A stretch of DNA of 64,000 bases from JAAFHB01 sp963677935 (GCA_963677935.2 CAXXEH010000003.1:1550001-1614000), one strand, 5' to 3'; shown: positions 17,956 to 27,345, counted from the first letter of the stretch. The notes: generated by a model not told the origin, from the sequence alone. Numbers and translations are program-made.

Positions 17956-19149
17956 ATGAAACACCAATACAAACCGCTTATCCTGCTTTGCCTGGTCTTC
18001 TTAACTGTTGGATCGATGTTCTGCATGAACGACATCCTGCTTCCATCGCTGGTAAAGTATTTTTCGCTGAATTACACCCAGGCAACGATGATTCAGGTTT
18101 CGTTTTACATTACCTACATCATTTTTCCGCTGCCCATTGCCTGGATGATTCACCGTTACGGATATCGGGTTAGCTTATTGGTTGCCCTACTCACTTGCGC
18201 CCTGGGTTGTGCTTTATTTTTCCCGGCTAAAATCTTCGAATCCTATCTGTTTGTGCTTCTGGCGATCTTTACTCTTTCAACTGGAATCACTGTTATAAAT
18301 GTAGCTGCCAACCCTTTTATCACATTACTCGGCACTCCCGACGGAGCACATATCCGCATGAACTTTGTTCAGGTATTTTCAAGAATCGGATATGCTGCCA
18401 CGCCGCTTGTTGCAACTGTACTTATTTATAAAACTTCAGGAGAAATAAGGTTTCATTTTCCATACCTGATTCTTTCTGCAATCATATTGATACTTGCAGT
18501 TTTTATCTATTATTCTAAAATGCCAACCTTTAAAGCAGAAAAGGAGGATAAATTTTCAGTTCCTGAACTATTCAGGGAAAGTGTCAGATACAAGCATTTG
18601 TTTTATGGGGTAATTGCGATGTTCTTTTATGTTGGAGCCGAGGCTTGTACCGCAGGCTTTTTCATTCCATACCTGAAAGAAGTCGTTGGTCTTTCGGATT
18701 CTGAAGCAGCCAGATATCTGACGCTGTACTATATTTTAGCTGCGGTGATGGGAATGACTGCGGTATTTATCCTGAGGTTGATTAAAGCCCACAAACTGGT
18801 TGGCATTTTCGGAATGGCCATGATTGTCTGTTATTTGATAGTTATTTTCCTGAACACCGGGTACAATGAATATTTTCTGGCAAGTCTGGGTTTATTCCTA
18901 TCCATCATGTTTCCAACCATTTTTAGCCTTGCCATAGAAGATATTGGCGCTTTTGCCGGAAAGGGTTCTGCATTGCTAAATATGGCAATAGTTGGCGGGG
19001 CGGTGTTTCCCCCATTGCAAGGTATGATCGCTGACAGGTTTGGAGTTCATTACTCATATGTGGTTCCTTGTTTCTGCTTTGTTGTAATCACGCTTTATTC
19101 CTTCTTCTTTACCAAAACCCCATTAGATCTGCGAAGCAAAAAGTGTTGA
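17956..19149 (+). CDS. FucP-like major facilitator sugar transporter
   Basis: About 397 residues with twelve hydrophobic segments, an inner-membrane proton-coupled sugar symporter of the FucP/GluP group. It begins MKHQYKPLILLCLVFLTVGS and has the early loop NDILLPSLVKYFSLNYTQAT. The segment TVINVAANPFITLLG (N-A-A-N-P) is typical of FucP-like permeases, as is NFVQVFSRIGYAATPL. The chosen ATG at 17956 follows the R2 repeat directly. An ORF starting at 17914 would use the repeat as coding sequence and is less likely. It follows the isomerase gene and precedes two secreted family members, so it probably imports the monosaccharide released outside. FucP-family members take L-fucose, glucose/galactose or related sugars. 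Confidence 0.85.
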   Translation: MKHQYKPLILLCLVFLTVGSMFCMNDILLPSLVKYFSLNYTQATMIQVSFYITYIIFPLPIAWMIHRYGYRVSLLVALLTCALGCALFFPAKIFESYLFVLLAIFTLSTGITVINVAANPFITLLGTPDGAHIRMNFVQVFSRIGYAATPLVATVLIYKTSGEIRFHFPYLILSAIILILAVFIYYSKMPTFKAEKEDKFSVPELFRESVRYKHLFYGVIAMFFYVGAEACTAGFFIPYLKEVVGLSDSEAARYLTLYYILAAVMGMTAVFILRLIKAHKLVGIFGMAMIVCYLIVIFLNTGYNEYFLASLGLFLSIMFPTIFSLAIEDIGAFAGKGSALLNMAIVGGAVFPPLQGMIADRFGVHYSYVVPCFCFVVITLYSFFFTKTPLDLRSKKC

Positions 19150-19185
19150 AAGTATTGTATTCCAAATTCTAAAAATTGGAGAGTG

Positions 19186-20847
19186 ATGAAAAAAAATAAA
19201 TTATTGATTATTGTTTGTTTTTTGAGCATAAATACTTTTGCACAGTTGGCAAATATTTCCAGTCACGACACCATATGTGGACGGCCTATTATCAGGGATA
19301 ACCAGCAACATATTTTGGGCTGGTATGAACCAGAAACTCCTGGTGCAACTTACGATAAAGTAATTCGCCTGGCTTCTGAATTTATAAAGAATACCCCCTT
19401 TGAACCCAAAACCGGATTACCAATGTACCTGGTAACATGTTGTTTTCAGGGACCACATATGACTCCTCAAAAAAACATCATAGCCGAGCACTGGGCAAAC
19501 AATCCCGCCTGTGTTTATGCCGGTTCGGTTGAAAGTCTGGGTGTTCTTTACAGGGTATACACCGGTGATGATTCATACCTGATGTTAATAAAAAACATGC
19601 TTGATTACCAACTTGAAAATGGCACCACACCAGAGGGATGGAAATGGGCAAACGTACCTTTTGCCAGCGCCGATCCTTTCTCAAAAATATACCAGGGTGC
19701 AACTGAATGGGAAACCGATGGAATGCGGGGTGACGGGCTCCATGTTATTGAACCCGATAAAGTTGGCGAGCTTGGCTATGCCTATCTCCGATTTTATGAA
19801 ATAACCGGTGAAACAAAATACCTCAATGCTGCCATAAATTGTGCCGATGCGTTGGCTAAATATGTTGTTGTGAAACCTTCCGATGCTTCTCCTTTAACAA
19901 CGACAGGTATTCAATCACCCTGGCCATTTCGCGTAAATGCCCGAAACGGCATTGTTGTCAGCGAATATTGCTCAAATGTTTTGGAACCGGTCAAACTCCT
20001 TTCAGAATTGGTGAGGATTCAGTCAAAAATAAATCTCTCAAAAGAAAAAGCCGAAGCATACCAAAAAGCCCGCGAAATAGCCTGGACCTGGTTGTATTCT
20101 ATATCAGGTCCAATGACAACTTTTATCTGGAACGGGTATTTTGAAGATATTCCAAATGATCCGGGAACAGCAAACCGAACACAGATAACACCTATTGAAC
20201 TTGCCAAATATCTGGTTGCTCATCCTGAAAATGATAAATTTATCGACATCAATATACCTTCCCTGATCCACTGGGTAGCCAATGTTTTTAAGACAGACGG
20301 GCTAGATGCGATAAAAGAACAAACCTGGTGCTATGAACCGATGGGAAGCCATACCGCACGTTACGGATCGGCTTGTGCCATGTATTACGAAAGAACCGGT
20401 GACCCATGGTACAAGGACCAGGCCTATCGGTTTTTGAATGTGGCCAGCTATATGACCTATGACAACGGTGTGGTAGCTGTTGGCCCAAATTGGCCAGGCT
20501 CTTGGTTTTCGGATGGTTATGGCGATTATATCAGGCATTTCATTGATGCGATTGCGGCAGTTCCCGAATGGGCGCCTTCCGGTGAAGATCATCTGCTGAA
20601 ATCTTCTTCAATTGTGCAATCCATTAAATACGAAAACAAAAAAATAGAATTTGCCACTTTCGACGATGCTTCCACTGTTATTTTACGCTTAAATGCTAAA
20701 CCAAAACAAATTCGGATCAACGAAAAATCTATCCCACTGAACAAGGCTCTCCTAAAAAACAGTTGGGTTTGGGAACCACTAAAAACAGGCGGAGTCGTTA
20801 GAATGAATTACGTCAATGGGAATAAAGTGGTTATTCAAAAACTGTAA
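19186..20847 (+). CDS. GGDQ/DGYGDY-family secreted protein, most diverged member E
   Basis: A 553-residue secreted protein, the most diverged family member here. ATG at 19186 is preferred over GTG at 19183 because GGAGAG lies just upstream. A signal peptide (MKKNKLLIIVCFLSINTFAQ) is followed by ILGWYEPETPGATYDKVI in place of LPWYDKDP. The GGDQ motif is replaced by a GSVESLGVLYRVYTG context. Still kept are GDGLHVIEPDKVGELGY, SPWPFRVNARNG, GYFEDI, EQTWCYEP, SHTARYGSA, WFSDGYGDYIRHFIDAIAA and a C-terminal GGVVRMNYVNG. The retained core with a changed first half suggests a related reaction on another substrate. It lies 36 bp after the FucP-like gene and 66 bp before member F. Confidence 0.85.
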   Translation: MKKNKLLIIVCFLSINTFAQLANISSHDTICGRPIIRDNQQHILGWYEPETPGATYDKVIRLASEFIKNTPFEPKTGLPMYLVTCCFQGPHMTPQKNIIAEHWANNPACVYAGSVESLGVLYRVYTGDDSYLMLIKNMLDYQLENGTTPEGWKWANVPFASADPFSKIYQGATEWETDGMRGDGLHVIEPDKVGELGYAYLRFYEITGETKYLNAAINCADALAKYVVVKPSDASPLTTTGIQSPWPFRVNARNGIVVSEYCSNVLEPVKLLSELVRIQSKINLSKEKAEAYQKAREIAWTWLYSISGPMTTFIWNGYFEDIPNDPGTANRTQITPIELAKYLVAHPENDKFIDINIPSLIHWVANVFKTDGLDAIKEQTWCYEPMGSHTARYGSACAMYYERTGDPWYKDQAYRFLNVASYMTYDNGVVAVGPNWPGSWFSDGYGDYIRHFIDAIAAVPEWAPSGEDHLLKSSSIVQSIKYENKKIEFATFDDASTVILRLNAKPKQIRINEKSIPLNKALLKNSWVWEPLKTGGVVRMNYVNGNKVVIQKL

Positions 20848-20913
20848 CGATTAAACATTTCAATAACACTACTGAAATCAAAAGTACACTAAAATGTAGT
20901 AACCAATAATACC

Positions 20914-22563
20914 ATGACACAAAAATATTGTTTCCTTATCCTGATCACCCTGTGCTTTTTTGTTAAAGGACAATCACAGGATATTAAATTACATTGGGAC
21001 ACTAAAAATCTAGGCTATCATCCGATAAAGACAAATTCTGACAACAACACGATCCTGCCCTGGTATGATGATAATCCCGGAAAATCGTACAATTTCATCA
21101 TCAATCAGGTATGGAATTTTTGGGACACCATGCGGATTGATTACAACGGATTGCCCTACTACATGAACCATCAGGTATGGCGTAGCGATTTTAATGATAA
21201 TCGTGGCATTGGCGGCGACCAATTGGCTATGGCGCTTTCATCCTGGCAACTGTATTACAATTATTCGGGTAATGAACGAGTAAAAGAAACAATGAAATTC
21301 ATTGCCGATTATTATCTTTCCCATTCACTTTCACCTGCTGATGCCAACTGGCCAAACATTCCATATCCTTACAATTGCCATATGTATTCGGGTATTTATG
21401 ATGGAGATATGGTTATAGGTAAAAACTATACCCAACCCGACAAAGCTGGTTCGTTTGCTTTTGAATTGATAAAATTGTACAAAATGACAGGAATTCAGGG
21501 CTATCTCGATAATGCTGTGCTCATTGCAAATACACTGGCATCTCATACAAAAGCTGGCGACAATGACAATTCCCCTCTGCCTTTTAAAGTGAATGCCATT
21601 ACCGGAGAAACCGGAAAGCTTAAAAGCAGCAATGGCGACCATTCAGATGCAGGATTATCTTCTTATACAAGCAATTTCGCTGGAACTTTAGAGCTTTTTC
21701 TTGAACTTGAAAAACTCAATGCCGGAAATGTTCAGGAATACAAAACGGCTTTCAATAGTATTATAAACTGGCTGAAGGAGTTTCCTCTGAAAAACAACAA
21801 ATGGGGTCCTTTTTTTGAAGATATTCCCGGTTGGAGCGACACACAAATCAACGCCATTACTTTTTCCCAGTTTATGATGAACCATCAGGAGTATTTCCCT
21901 GACTGGAAAGCTGAAGTCTCAGGAATTTTCAAATGGGTTTATCAAACTGTTGGGAATAAGGAATGGGAAAAATATGGAGTAATTGTGGTGAATGAGCAAA
22001 CGGCCTATCAAACTCCGGGTAATAGTCACACTTCGCGTCAGGCTTCTGCGGAATTACAATATGTTGCCCTTAGCGGCGATAATACCCGTAAGAACAATGC
22101 GATACTTCAGCTCAATTGGGCAACATACATGGTTGATACTAACGGAAAGAACTGCTACCCACGAGATGAGAACTGGCTAACTGATGGTTATGGCGATTAC
22201 ATACGACATTACCTGCGGGCAATTGCAGTAATGCCTGAACTGTCCTCCAATACTGAAAATCATATTTTATCTTCAACTTCAGTATTGAAACTAGTCAATT
22301 ATGCTCCAATGATTAATAAATTTCTGGTTCCTGAGGTACCTGAAGAAACTGTCGATAAAATATTACTTCTCTATAAAACATTCGACAAAATTTCAACTGA
22401 AATCATACGGCTTACCCAAAAGCCTTCGGGCGTTTTTCTTCATGGAAAGGAAATACCCGAAAATAGCAAAAAGGCAGACAATTGGACCTGGACACCAATG
22501 GAAACAGGCGGTTTGCTAAAAGTTAATCATACAACCGGAAATCATGTAACTGTATCAATGTAA
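20914..22563 (+). CDS. GGDQ/DGYGDY-family secreted protein, diverged member F
   Basis: A 549-residue secreted protein close to member D: signal peptide MTQKYCFLILITLCFFVKGQ, then ILPWYDDNPGKSY, YYMNHQVW, GGDQLAMALSSWQLYYNYSG, NIPYPYN, YDGDMVIGKNYTQPDKAGSF, SPLPFKVNAITGE, GPFFEDIPGWSDTQINA, VNEQTAYQTPG, SHTSRQAS and WLTDGYGDYIRHYLRAIA. The C-terminal region carries a roughly 15-residue insertion (EVPEETVDKILLLYKTF) compared with D before the usual beta-like end. It is the last intact gene of the rightward operon. Its stop is followed after 23 bp by a fragment of an isomerase gene, a sign that the downstream end was deleted. Confidence 0.87.
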   Translation: MTQKYCFLILITLCFFVKGQSQDIKLHWDTKNLGYHPIKTNSDNNTILPWYDDNPGKSYNFIINQVWNFWDTMRIDYNGLPYYMNHQVWRSDFNDNRGIGGDQLAMALSSWQLYYNYSGNERVKETMKFIADYYLSHSLSPADANWPNIPYPYNCHMYSGIYDGDMVIGKNYTQPDKAGSFAFELIKLYKMTGIQGYLDNAVLIANTLASHTKAGDNDNSPLPFKVNAITGETGKLKSSNGDHSDAGLSSYTSNFAGTLELFLELEKLNAGNVQEYKTAFNSIINWLKEFPLKNNKWGPFFEDIPGWSDTQINAITFSQFMMNHQEYFPDWKAEVSGIFKWVYQTVGNKEWEKYGVIVVNEQTAYQTPGNSHTSRQASAELQYVALSGDNTRKNNAILQLNWATYMVDTNGKNCYPRDENWLTDGYGDYIRHYLRAIAVMPELSSNTENHILSSTSVLKLVNYAPMINKFLVPEVPEETVDKILLLYKTFDKISTEIIRLTQKPSGVFLHGKEIPENSKKADNWTWTPMETGGLLKVNHTTGNHVTVSM

Positions 22564-22586
22564 TTTTAAAAAACGCGTGGAGTCCG

Positions 22587-22640
22587 GAATTAATCCAACC
22601 AAATTGCACGATCTGATCGGACCTGAAATTGAAAGCATGG
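22587..22640 (+). pseudogene. Fragment of a FucI/AraA-like isomerase gene
   Basis: This stretch matches 16997-17050 inside the intact isomerase gene with only a few mismatches, sharing ATTAATCCAACCAAATTG, GATCTGATCGG and CCTGAAATTGAAAGCATGG. Nothing else of the gene remains on either side. It lies directly after family member F, as the intact isomerase lies directly after member D, and so looks like the stump of a duplicated member-isomerase pair or a recombination scar. Confidence 0.75.
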
Positions 22641-22704
22641 TCGTGTGTTTATTGCGATGTTATTCACTGAGAAAACGCGACGGGAAACATCGGTTTATAT
22701 TAAC

Positions 22705-22741
22705 AAAAAAGAGGTTGTCTCGACTTTTGAGACAACCTCTT
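22705..22741 (-). terminator. Strong intrinsic terminator hairpin (minus strand)
   Basis: Inverted arms AAGAGGTTGTCTC (22709-22721) and GAGACAACCTCTT (22729-22741) pair over 13 bp with a 7-base loop. On the minus strand the stem is followed by a run of T (plus-strand A at 22705-22710), so it should end transcripts from the GH78-GH27-GH42 operon. Hairpins of this GAGGTTGTCTC type often accompany insertion sequences in Bacteroidota, so it may be a leftover of one (inference). Confidence 0.7.
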
Positions 22742-22767
22742 GTATTACCATAAATGCATAGGTAGTA

Positions 22768-23306
22768 TCACCAGTTTTTTCCCAGTATAAGGTCGCCATC
22801 ATATGTAGGGAGGAGCTTGGTATTGCAGGGGTATGGAATGTTGGGCCAGGCGAAGGTAGAGTCTGAAAAACCATGATTAATGTACCAATCGGCCTGAAAA
22901 ACCATATTGTCCATCACCTCTTTGTTCCCCGTATAGTCATAATAAAGATTGAATGATGAAAGCATCATGGCGAACTGGCCGCCACCAATTCCGAGGTCGC
23001 CAGGATCCTGTGTGCGAAACAATAAATAGAGCGGAGGAAATTTAATGCCATAATCTTTCTCGAAATTCGGGCAGTTCCTCATCCAATAACCTGGAATATT
23101 CTTCCAATAATCCCAGGTTAATGATACAACATGATCAAATGAAACAGCAGGATCTTTATCGTACCACGGAAGAATAAAATTATTTGCATCTGTTTTAATA
23201 TCATGTAAATCAGGTGCTTTTCTTTGCCAACTAAAGCCGATTGGCTATATGCCGCATTAACGGAAAAAATGACAACTAAAATCGAATTAAGAAGATAAAT
23301 TTTCAC
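22768..23306 (-). pseudogene. Truncated, frameshifted relic of the GGDQ/DGYGDY family
   Basis: About 180 codons of the 5' end of a copy A/B/C-like gene. The start is GTG instead of ATG (23306). One G is lost in ATCATGTAAATC, where the intact copies have ATCATGGTAAATC, which breaks the frame near residue 33. The reading frame resumes and ends prematurely at LILGKNW and a stop at 22768, where homology stops. It keeps the GGGQFAMM variant found in copy C and the upstream leader TTTGCGATAAAT found before copies A and B. It lies downstream of the GH78 gene, at the end of the second leftward operon, mirroring copies A-C at the end of the first. Confidence 0.85.
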
Positions 23307-23369
23307 ACTTAAATAATTTATTTTAAAGATTCGTTCATTTTATTGGTGTTCCCATTTATCGCAAACATT

Positions 23370-25835
23370 TCAATTTTCTTTTACCAGTTCTGCCAAACTT
23401 AGATTTTCAATTTTTACTGAGTAACCCTGCGGGACTTTCAGAGAATAAAGGATTTTGTTTCCTGAACGTTTCCAATTCAATTCCACGGTATCGTCGTCAA
23501 CAGGAAGAGTCCCGCTGCATTTCGCCATGTCAATATCGGTGAACCGGACGGTGACTTCCTTTTTAAGATAATCGATGTTGGCAATACCTAAAATATCGCG
23601 ATACAAAACATGCCCCAGATATGAAGCAAATCCGTGATTACAACTGGCCGATGATTCCATGTGTTCCCACAAAGTTCCAGTCTGCCGTGCCATATTGTAG
23701 AAATAATCCTGAATTTCAAGTAGCAGTTGATTTTGCAGTCCAAATCGCGAAAGAATGTCCATTCGCATATAATTTCCGACAAATGCATTGGCCGGAAAAA
23801 CAGCGGGATACGTAACCTTGGTATCACGATTAGGGCCAAAATCAGTGATCAGTTTCTTCCATAGTTCAGGGTGTGTTTCGGAGGTGGCAATGTTAAAAAA
23901 GAAAGCGTAATACTGACATACTTCGGTTGTGTTGGTGGTAACCTGAAGTTTTCCGGAGACATCACGAACGGCATTATCCACAAAGAAATTGCCGTTGAAC
24001 GATTGTTTCAGTACGGTTTGTTTGATTTGTTTCGCTTTCTTCAGCCAGCTGTCGTTTTTATACAGGGTGCCTGCTTTTTCAAGTGCGGCACTATAAATCA
24101 TGTTTGTCGGATAATTAACATCCATTACAAAACTATTGGCTTCCGACCATTCCACAAATATCCAGCTATCCAGTTTTTCCAGTAGCCCGTCTTCGTTTTC
24201 AAATTTGGTAAAATAATCGAGTAGTTTTGTGATGCGGGGCTTCAACTGCTCTACCAAAGCCTGATCACCGCCACGTTTCACATAATCGTCAATCTGAATA
24301 ATGAACCACAACGACCAGTTCGGAATGAACACACCATTGTTATGATCAGCCGGATAACACATGGGAATCATACCTTTCGGCAAAAAGGCAAAACTGTCGG
24401 GCAGGGCATAATTTTCGTAGAAATTGTGCGCCACAGCCGATTTGCCGGTAAAATCTTTTTCCATAATGGCTGTAAAATAACTGTCGCAAAGCCAGCCTGC
24501 CCGCTCGCGCGATGGACAATCCATAAAAATATCGACAGCATTTTGCCTGTAAGTTTGTCTCGCCGCCTTGTAAATAGCGTTCAGTTTTTCGTTACTACTG
24601 TTGAAGCTTGCCTTTCGGTTTTCGGGATAGGCATATTCGCGCAGGTAAATATCCTGAAGCTGACATTTTCCTTTCAGCACAATCACTTTCAAATATTTAA
24701 AAGTATAAGATTCAAAAGTTTCCAGGTTGTAGGTTCCGGGCTCCAACTCATAAACTATTAGGTTATTGACGTCGGGCATACGATGTAAGGTATTCACATC
24801 GCCATCTGTAAGCATCTCGTCGAAGTAAAAAACAACTTTCAACGATTCGCTGCAACTTATTTTACTTCCGATGAATCCGGAAAGGTTAGTTCCAAAATCA
24901 AAGGTGGCGAATTCATTTTTACCCAGTGTGGTATTGGCTGAATACGGTTTTAATACAGTGTCGTTTGATTCTGTAACAATTTCCTGAATTAATTGCGATG
25001 GAAGAACTTCGAGTTCATCTTCTTTGCAGCCTTTAAACGTTTCGCTGATTTCAGTGAGCGATCTGTCTTTCTCATATTTTTTGGGGTTCCTGAAACCGAT
25101 GGTTCCCTGCGAATAAAGCTGCACTGGACGAACCAAATCAAATTCCGGCAACAGAAGGTTTCTTGGGAGCAGGTTTACTGCTGGTTGGGTTACCAGTTTT
25201 AGTTTTTTCCCCGGCGTTTCTTCCGAAATCCTCCATTGATTGGAACCCTCTTCCATCCTGTAATATTCGGTAAATGGTCGTTGAAAACTGTAACGTTCCA
25301 CCTTTTGAAGGCGTGCTTTTATCTGAAAAGCGCTGAACCCATTTTCAGTTCCGGTAGCCAGCACAATATTTCCGTCTGATTCAATTTCTGCCTGTAAAAA
25401 GGAAGGCTGATCGATGGTATAATAAGTATTCACGTTATAACCGGCAACTTCAATAGCAATAACATTTTCTCCGGTTTTTACGCGGTTGCCCAAATTATAT
25501 TCGTCAACCCGGAAATAACCGTGGGCTGCACGTGCCGGACCATATCCAAGAAATTCCCCGTTTAGAAATACGCGGTAAAGTGTTGAAGCCGTAATCCGCA
25601 ATTTATAATCCCGACTTTTTTCATTCTGAAAGACACCTTGAAAACCCAGATTGAGGTTCATCTCCTTTTCACGACCTTCAGCCCAAACCGGCAAACCTTT
25701 TCTTATCAGCTTAGTTTTTTGTACCTTATCAGAAGAAGTTTCAGTACAGGAAATCAGGCCAGGGAAAAATACAATTAGTAGAAAAATTATTTTTGATATC
25801 ACTCTGCGTAAGGTATTTAAGTGTTGTGTTTTCAT
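23370..25835 (-). CDS. GH78-like alpha-L-rhamnosidase, lipoprotein
   Basis: An 821-residue surface or periplasmic glycosidase releasing terminal L-rhamnose. The N-terminus is a lipoprotein signal (FFPGLISCTET, lipid-modified Cys). A beta-sandwich carbohydrate-binding part follows (YRVFLNGEFLGYGPARAAHG). The (alpha/alpha)6 catalytic domain has DIFMDCPSRERAGWLCDSYF, the hallmark of GH78 acid-residue loops, then IPNWSLWFIIQIDDY, LDSWIFVEWSEAN and GTLWEHMESSASCNHGFASY. The C-terminal part is a beta domain (VTVRFTDIDMAK). The DCPSRER..W context differs from the textbook DCPQRDER motif, so a diverged specificity is possible. It is the last intact gene of the operon that starts at aldolase copy 2 and is 115 bp from the GH27 gene. 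Substrate would fit pectic rhamnogalacturonan or a rhamnose-bearing algal glycan. Confidence 0.8.
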   Translation of the reverse strand: MKTQHLNTLRRVISKIIFLLIVFFPGLISCTETSSDKVQKTKLIRKGLPVWAEGREKEMNLNLGFQGVFQNEKSRDYKLRITASTLYRVFLNGEFLGYGPARAAHGYFRVDEYNLGNRVKTGENVIAIEVAGYNVNTYYTIDQPSFLQAEIESDGNIVLATGTENGFSAFQIKARLQKVERYSFQRPFTEYYRMEEGSNQWRISEETPGKKLKLVTQPAVNLLPRNLLLPEFDLVRPVQLYSQGTIGFRNPKKYEKDRSLTEISETFKGCKEDELEVLPSQLIQEIVTESNDTVLKPYSANTTLGKNEFATFDFGTNLSGFIGSKISCSESLKVVFYFDEMLTDGDVNTLHRMPDVNNLIVYELEPGTYNLETFESYTFKYLKVIVLKGKCQLQDIYLREYAYPENRKASFNSSNEKLNAIYKAARQTYRQNAVDIFMDCPSRERAGWLCDSYFTAIMEKDFTGKSAVAHNFYENYALPDSFAFLPKGMIPMCYPADHNNGVFIPNWSLWFIIQIDDYVKRGGDQALVEQLKPRITKLLDYFTKFENEDGLLEKLDSWIFVEWSEANSFVMDVNYPTNMIYSAALEKAGTLYKNDSWLKKAKQIKQTVLKQSFNGNFFVDNAVRDVSGKLQVTTNTTEVCQYYAFFFNIATSETHPELWKKLITDFGPNRDTKVTYPAVFPANAFVGNYMRMDILSRFGLQNQLLLEIQDYFYNMARQTGTLWEHMESSASCNHGFASYLGHVLYRDILGIANIDYLKKEVTVRFTDIDMAKCSGTLPVDDDTVELNWKRSGNKILYSLKVPQGYSVKIENLSLAELVKEN

Positions 25836-25950
25836 GAAAAACTATTTACATTTTAATTTTGAATTCTGTTTAGCTTTAATTTGATCATTACAAATTGAAT
25901 CATTCTTTAAAGCGACTAAGTCGCTGCATCATTATGAAAATAAAGGCTAT

Positions 25951-27345
25951 CTACTTTATGTCCTTTATCTCATATTGCAAAAAGATGACACCATTTGCTG
26001 GAATATTCAGAGACCAGTCGTCTTTTACGTCAACCTGTTTATCGTTCCATACATCATAAACATGGAAATCCCCTTGTATATCTATTGTTTCGTAGGATTT
26101 AAAGACCTTACGCAACCCAAGCTCCGTTTTTGTAAATTTTTGTTCCCTGTCTTTGCATGACCTGTTGAAAACCCCAATCCATCCTTTACCAAACTGTTCA
26201 GCATTACTAACATGCCACACCTCAACAGAATCGTTATCAAACACGTTGACTCCCATCACCCCGTTCTGATTGCATGCCAGCATGTTCTTATTAGTCAAAA
26301 GCGAATGTGAAAAGTCATCCATGGTCATAAGGTCGCCTCCAATAAACAAGGGGGAAGCAGCTAAAGCTCTGGAAGTAATAAAGGTCCGCATCTGGTCTTT
26401 CGACAGCCGGCACCAGTGCCTGAAAGAAGTATTCCCGGCAGTAGCCTCCTCCGCATGAGATGATGGTGTTTCAAGGTTTAACTGACCAAAAGGTATCATA
26501 TCCAGATCGGGCCAAAAACCTTTCGTTTCGGTCCCTTGAAACTTTTTCCAGAAAAGGAAAGCTTTATCCAGATCACTCTTTCTGTCCCAAATATCATTGG
26601 TAATCCTAACCATATTGGCCCTCCGGTAAAATGGAAGGTGCAGCATATTCTTGACATCCCCTGGGGAAAGGCTGAAAACCATGGGTCTGCCACAATTCTT
26701 TATTGCTTTTTCAATTGCAATGATTTCGTCAGGGAATGGGGTCATATCATCCACTTTGACAAAGTCAATTCCCCAGGCAGCAAATTTTTCAAAGACGCTA
26801 TTGTACCATTCCTGCGCACCTGGTTTTGACATGTCCACTCCATAAGTCATATTGTGCCATACGCATATATTCACCGTGTCTGCAATATCTGCCGCATGAA
26901 AAGAAGTCCCTTTGATAGGCAAATTCTTCTTTACGGCATCCCTGGGGATACCCCTCATTAGGTGAAGGCCAAATTTCAACCCAAGGCGATGGGCTTTGTC
27001 CGCCAAAGGTTTCATGCCTTGCGGAAAATAAGTTGAGCTGGATTCATAAACTCCATATTTATCAAGAGCAATTCTGGAGTCTGTGGAAGGGTAATTTGTT
27101 CCTTCTTCCAATTCATTTTCATTATACCAACCGGCATCAATTACAAAATATTCATAGCCACCTGACAGGTATTTTTTTGCCATGACTTCCATGTTGGCCA
27201 AAGCATTTTTAGAATTGAGATAAGTGCCATAAGAATCATAGCTATTCCACCCCATTGGTGGAGTCTTTGGCAACTGATCAAATTTCTGTGCTGAGGCGTT
27301 CAATATAAAAAATGCTGTTGCCAGAAATAAAATCTGTGTTTTCAT
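25951..27345 (-). CDS. GH27-like alpha-galactosidase
   Basis: A 464-residue secreted glycosidase with a signal peptide (MKTQILFLATAFFILNASAQ). The catalytic TIM barrel shows PPMGWNSYDSYG, YEYFVIDAGWY, GLKFGLHLMRGIPR, WGIDFVKVDDM (nucleophile Asp), FSLSPGDV and ITNDIWDR (the acid Asp is expected here), then SPLFIGGDL, with a C-terminal beta domain. These match the GH27 alpha-galactosidase/alpha-N-acetylgalactosaminidase family; the family also includes beta-L-arabinopyranosidases, so the released sugar is uncertain. It lies between GH78 and the DUF5107-TPR gene in an operon that looks designed for a galactose- and rhamnose-decorated glycan. Confidence 0.85.
   Translation of the reverse strand: MKTQILFLATAFFILNASAQKFDQLPKTPPMGWNSYDSYGTYLNSKNALANMEVMAKKYLSGGYEYFVIDAGWYNENELEEGTNYPSTDSRIALDKYGVYESSSTYFPQGMKPLADKAHRLGLKFGLHLMRGIPRDAVKKNLPIKGTSFHAADIADTVNICVWHNMTYGVDMSKPGAQEWYNSVFEKFAAWGIDFVKVDDMTPFPDEIIAIEKAIKNCGRPMVFSLSPGDVKNMLHLPFYRRANMVRITNDIWDRKSDLDKAFLFWKKFQGTETKGFWPDLDMIPFGQLNLETPSSHAEEATAGNTSFRHWCRLSKDQMRTFITSRALAASPLFIGGDLMTMDDFSHSLLTNKNMLACNQNGVMGVNVFDNDSVEVWHVSNAEQFGKGWIGVFNRSCKDREQKFTKTELGLRKVFKSYETIDIQGDFHVYDVWNDKQVDVKDDWSLNIPANGVIFLQYEIKDIK

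Noticed and set aside
22641..22745. A short plus-strand frame ending in KKEVVSTFETTS as a transposase C-terminus
   Set aside because: The frame is produced by translating the terminator hairpin; no transposase motif or inverted-repeat ends could be seen.
24342..24761. A 139-codon plus-strand open frame opposite the GH78 gene
   Set aside because: It lies antisense to the conserved GH78 region around the DCPSRER motif and shows no protein-like features.
25911..25925. Small hairpin AGCGAC-TAA-GTCGCT between GH78 and GH27 as a terminator
   Set aside because: Only 6 bp of stem and three T after it on the minus strand; too weak to call, and the genes appear to share an operon.
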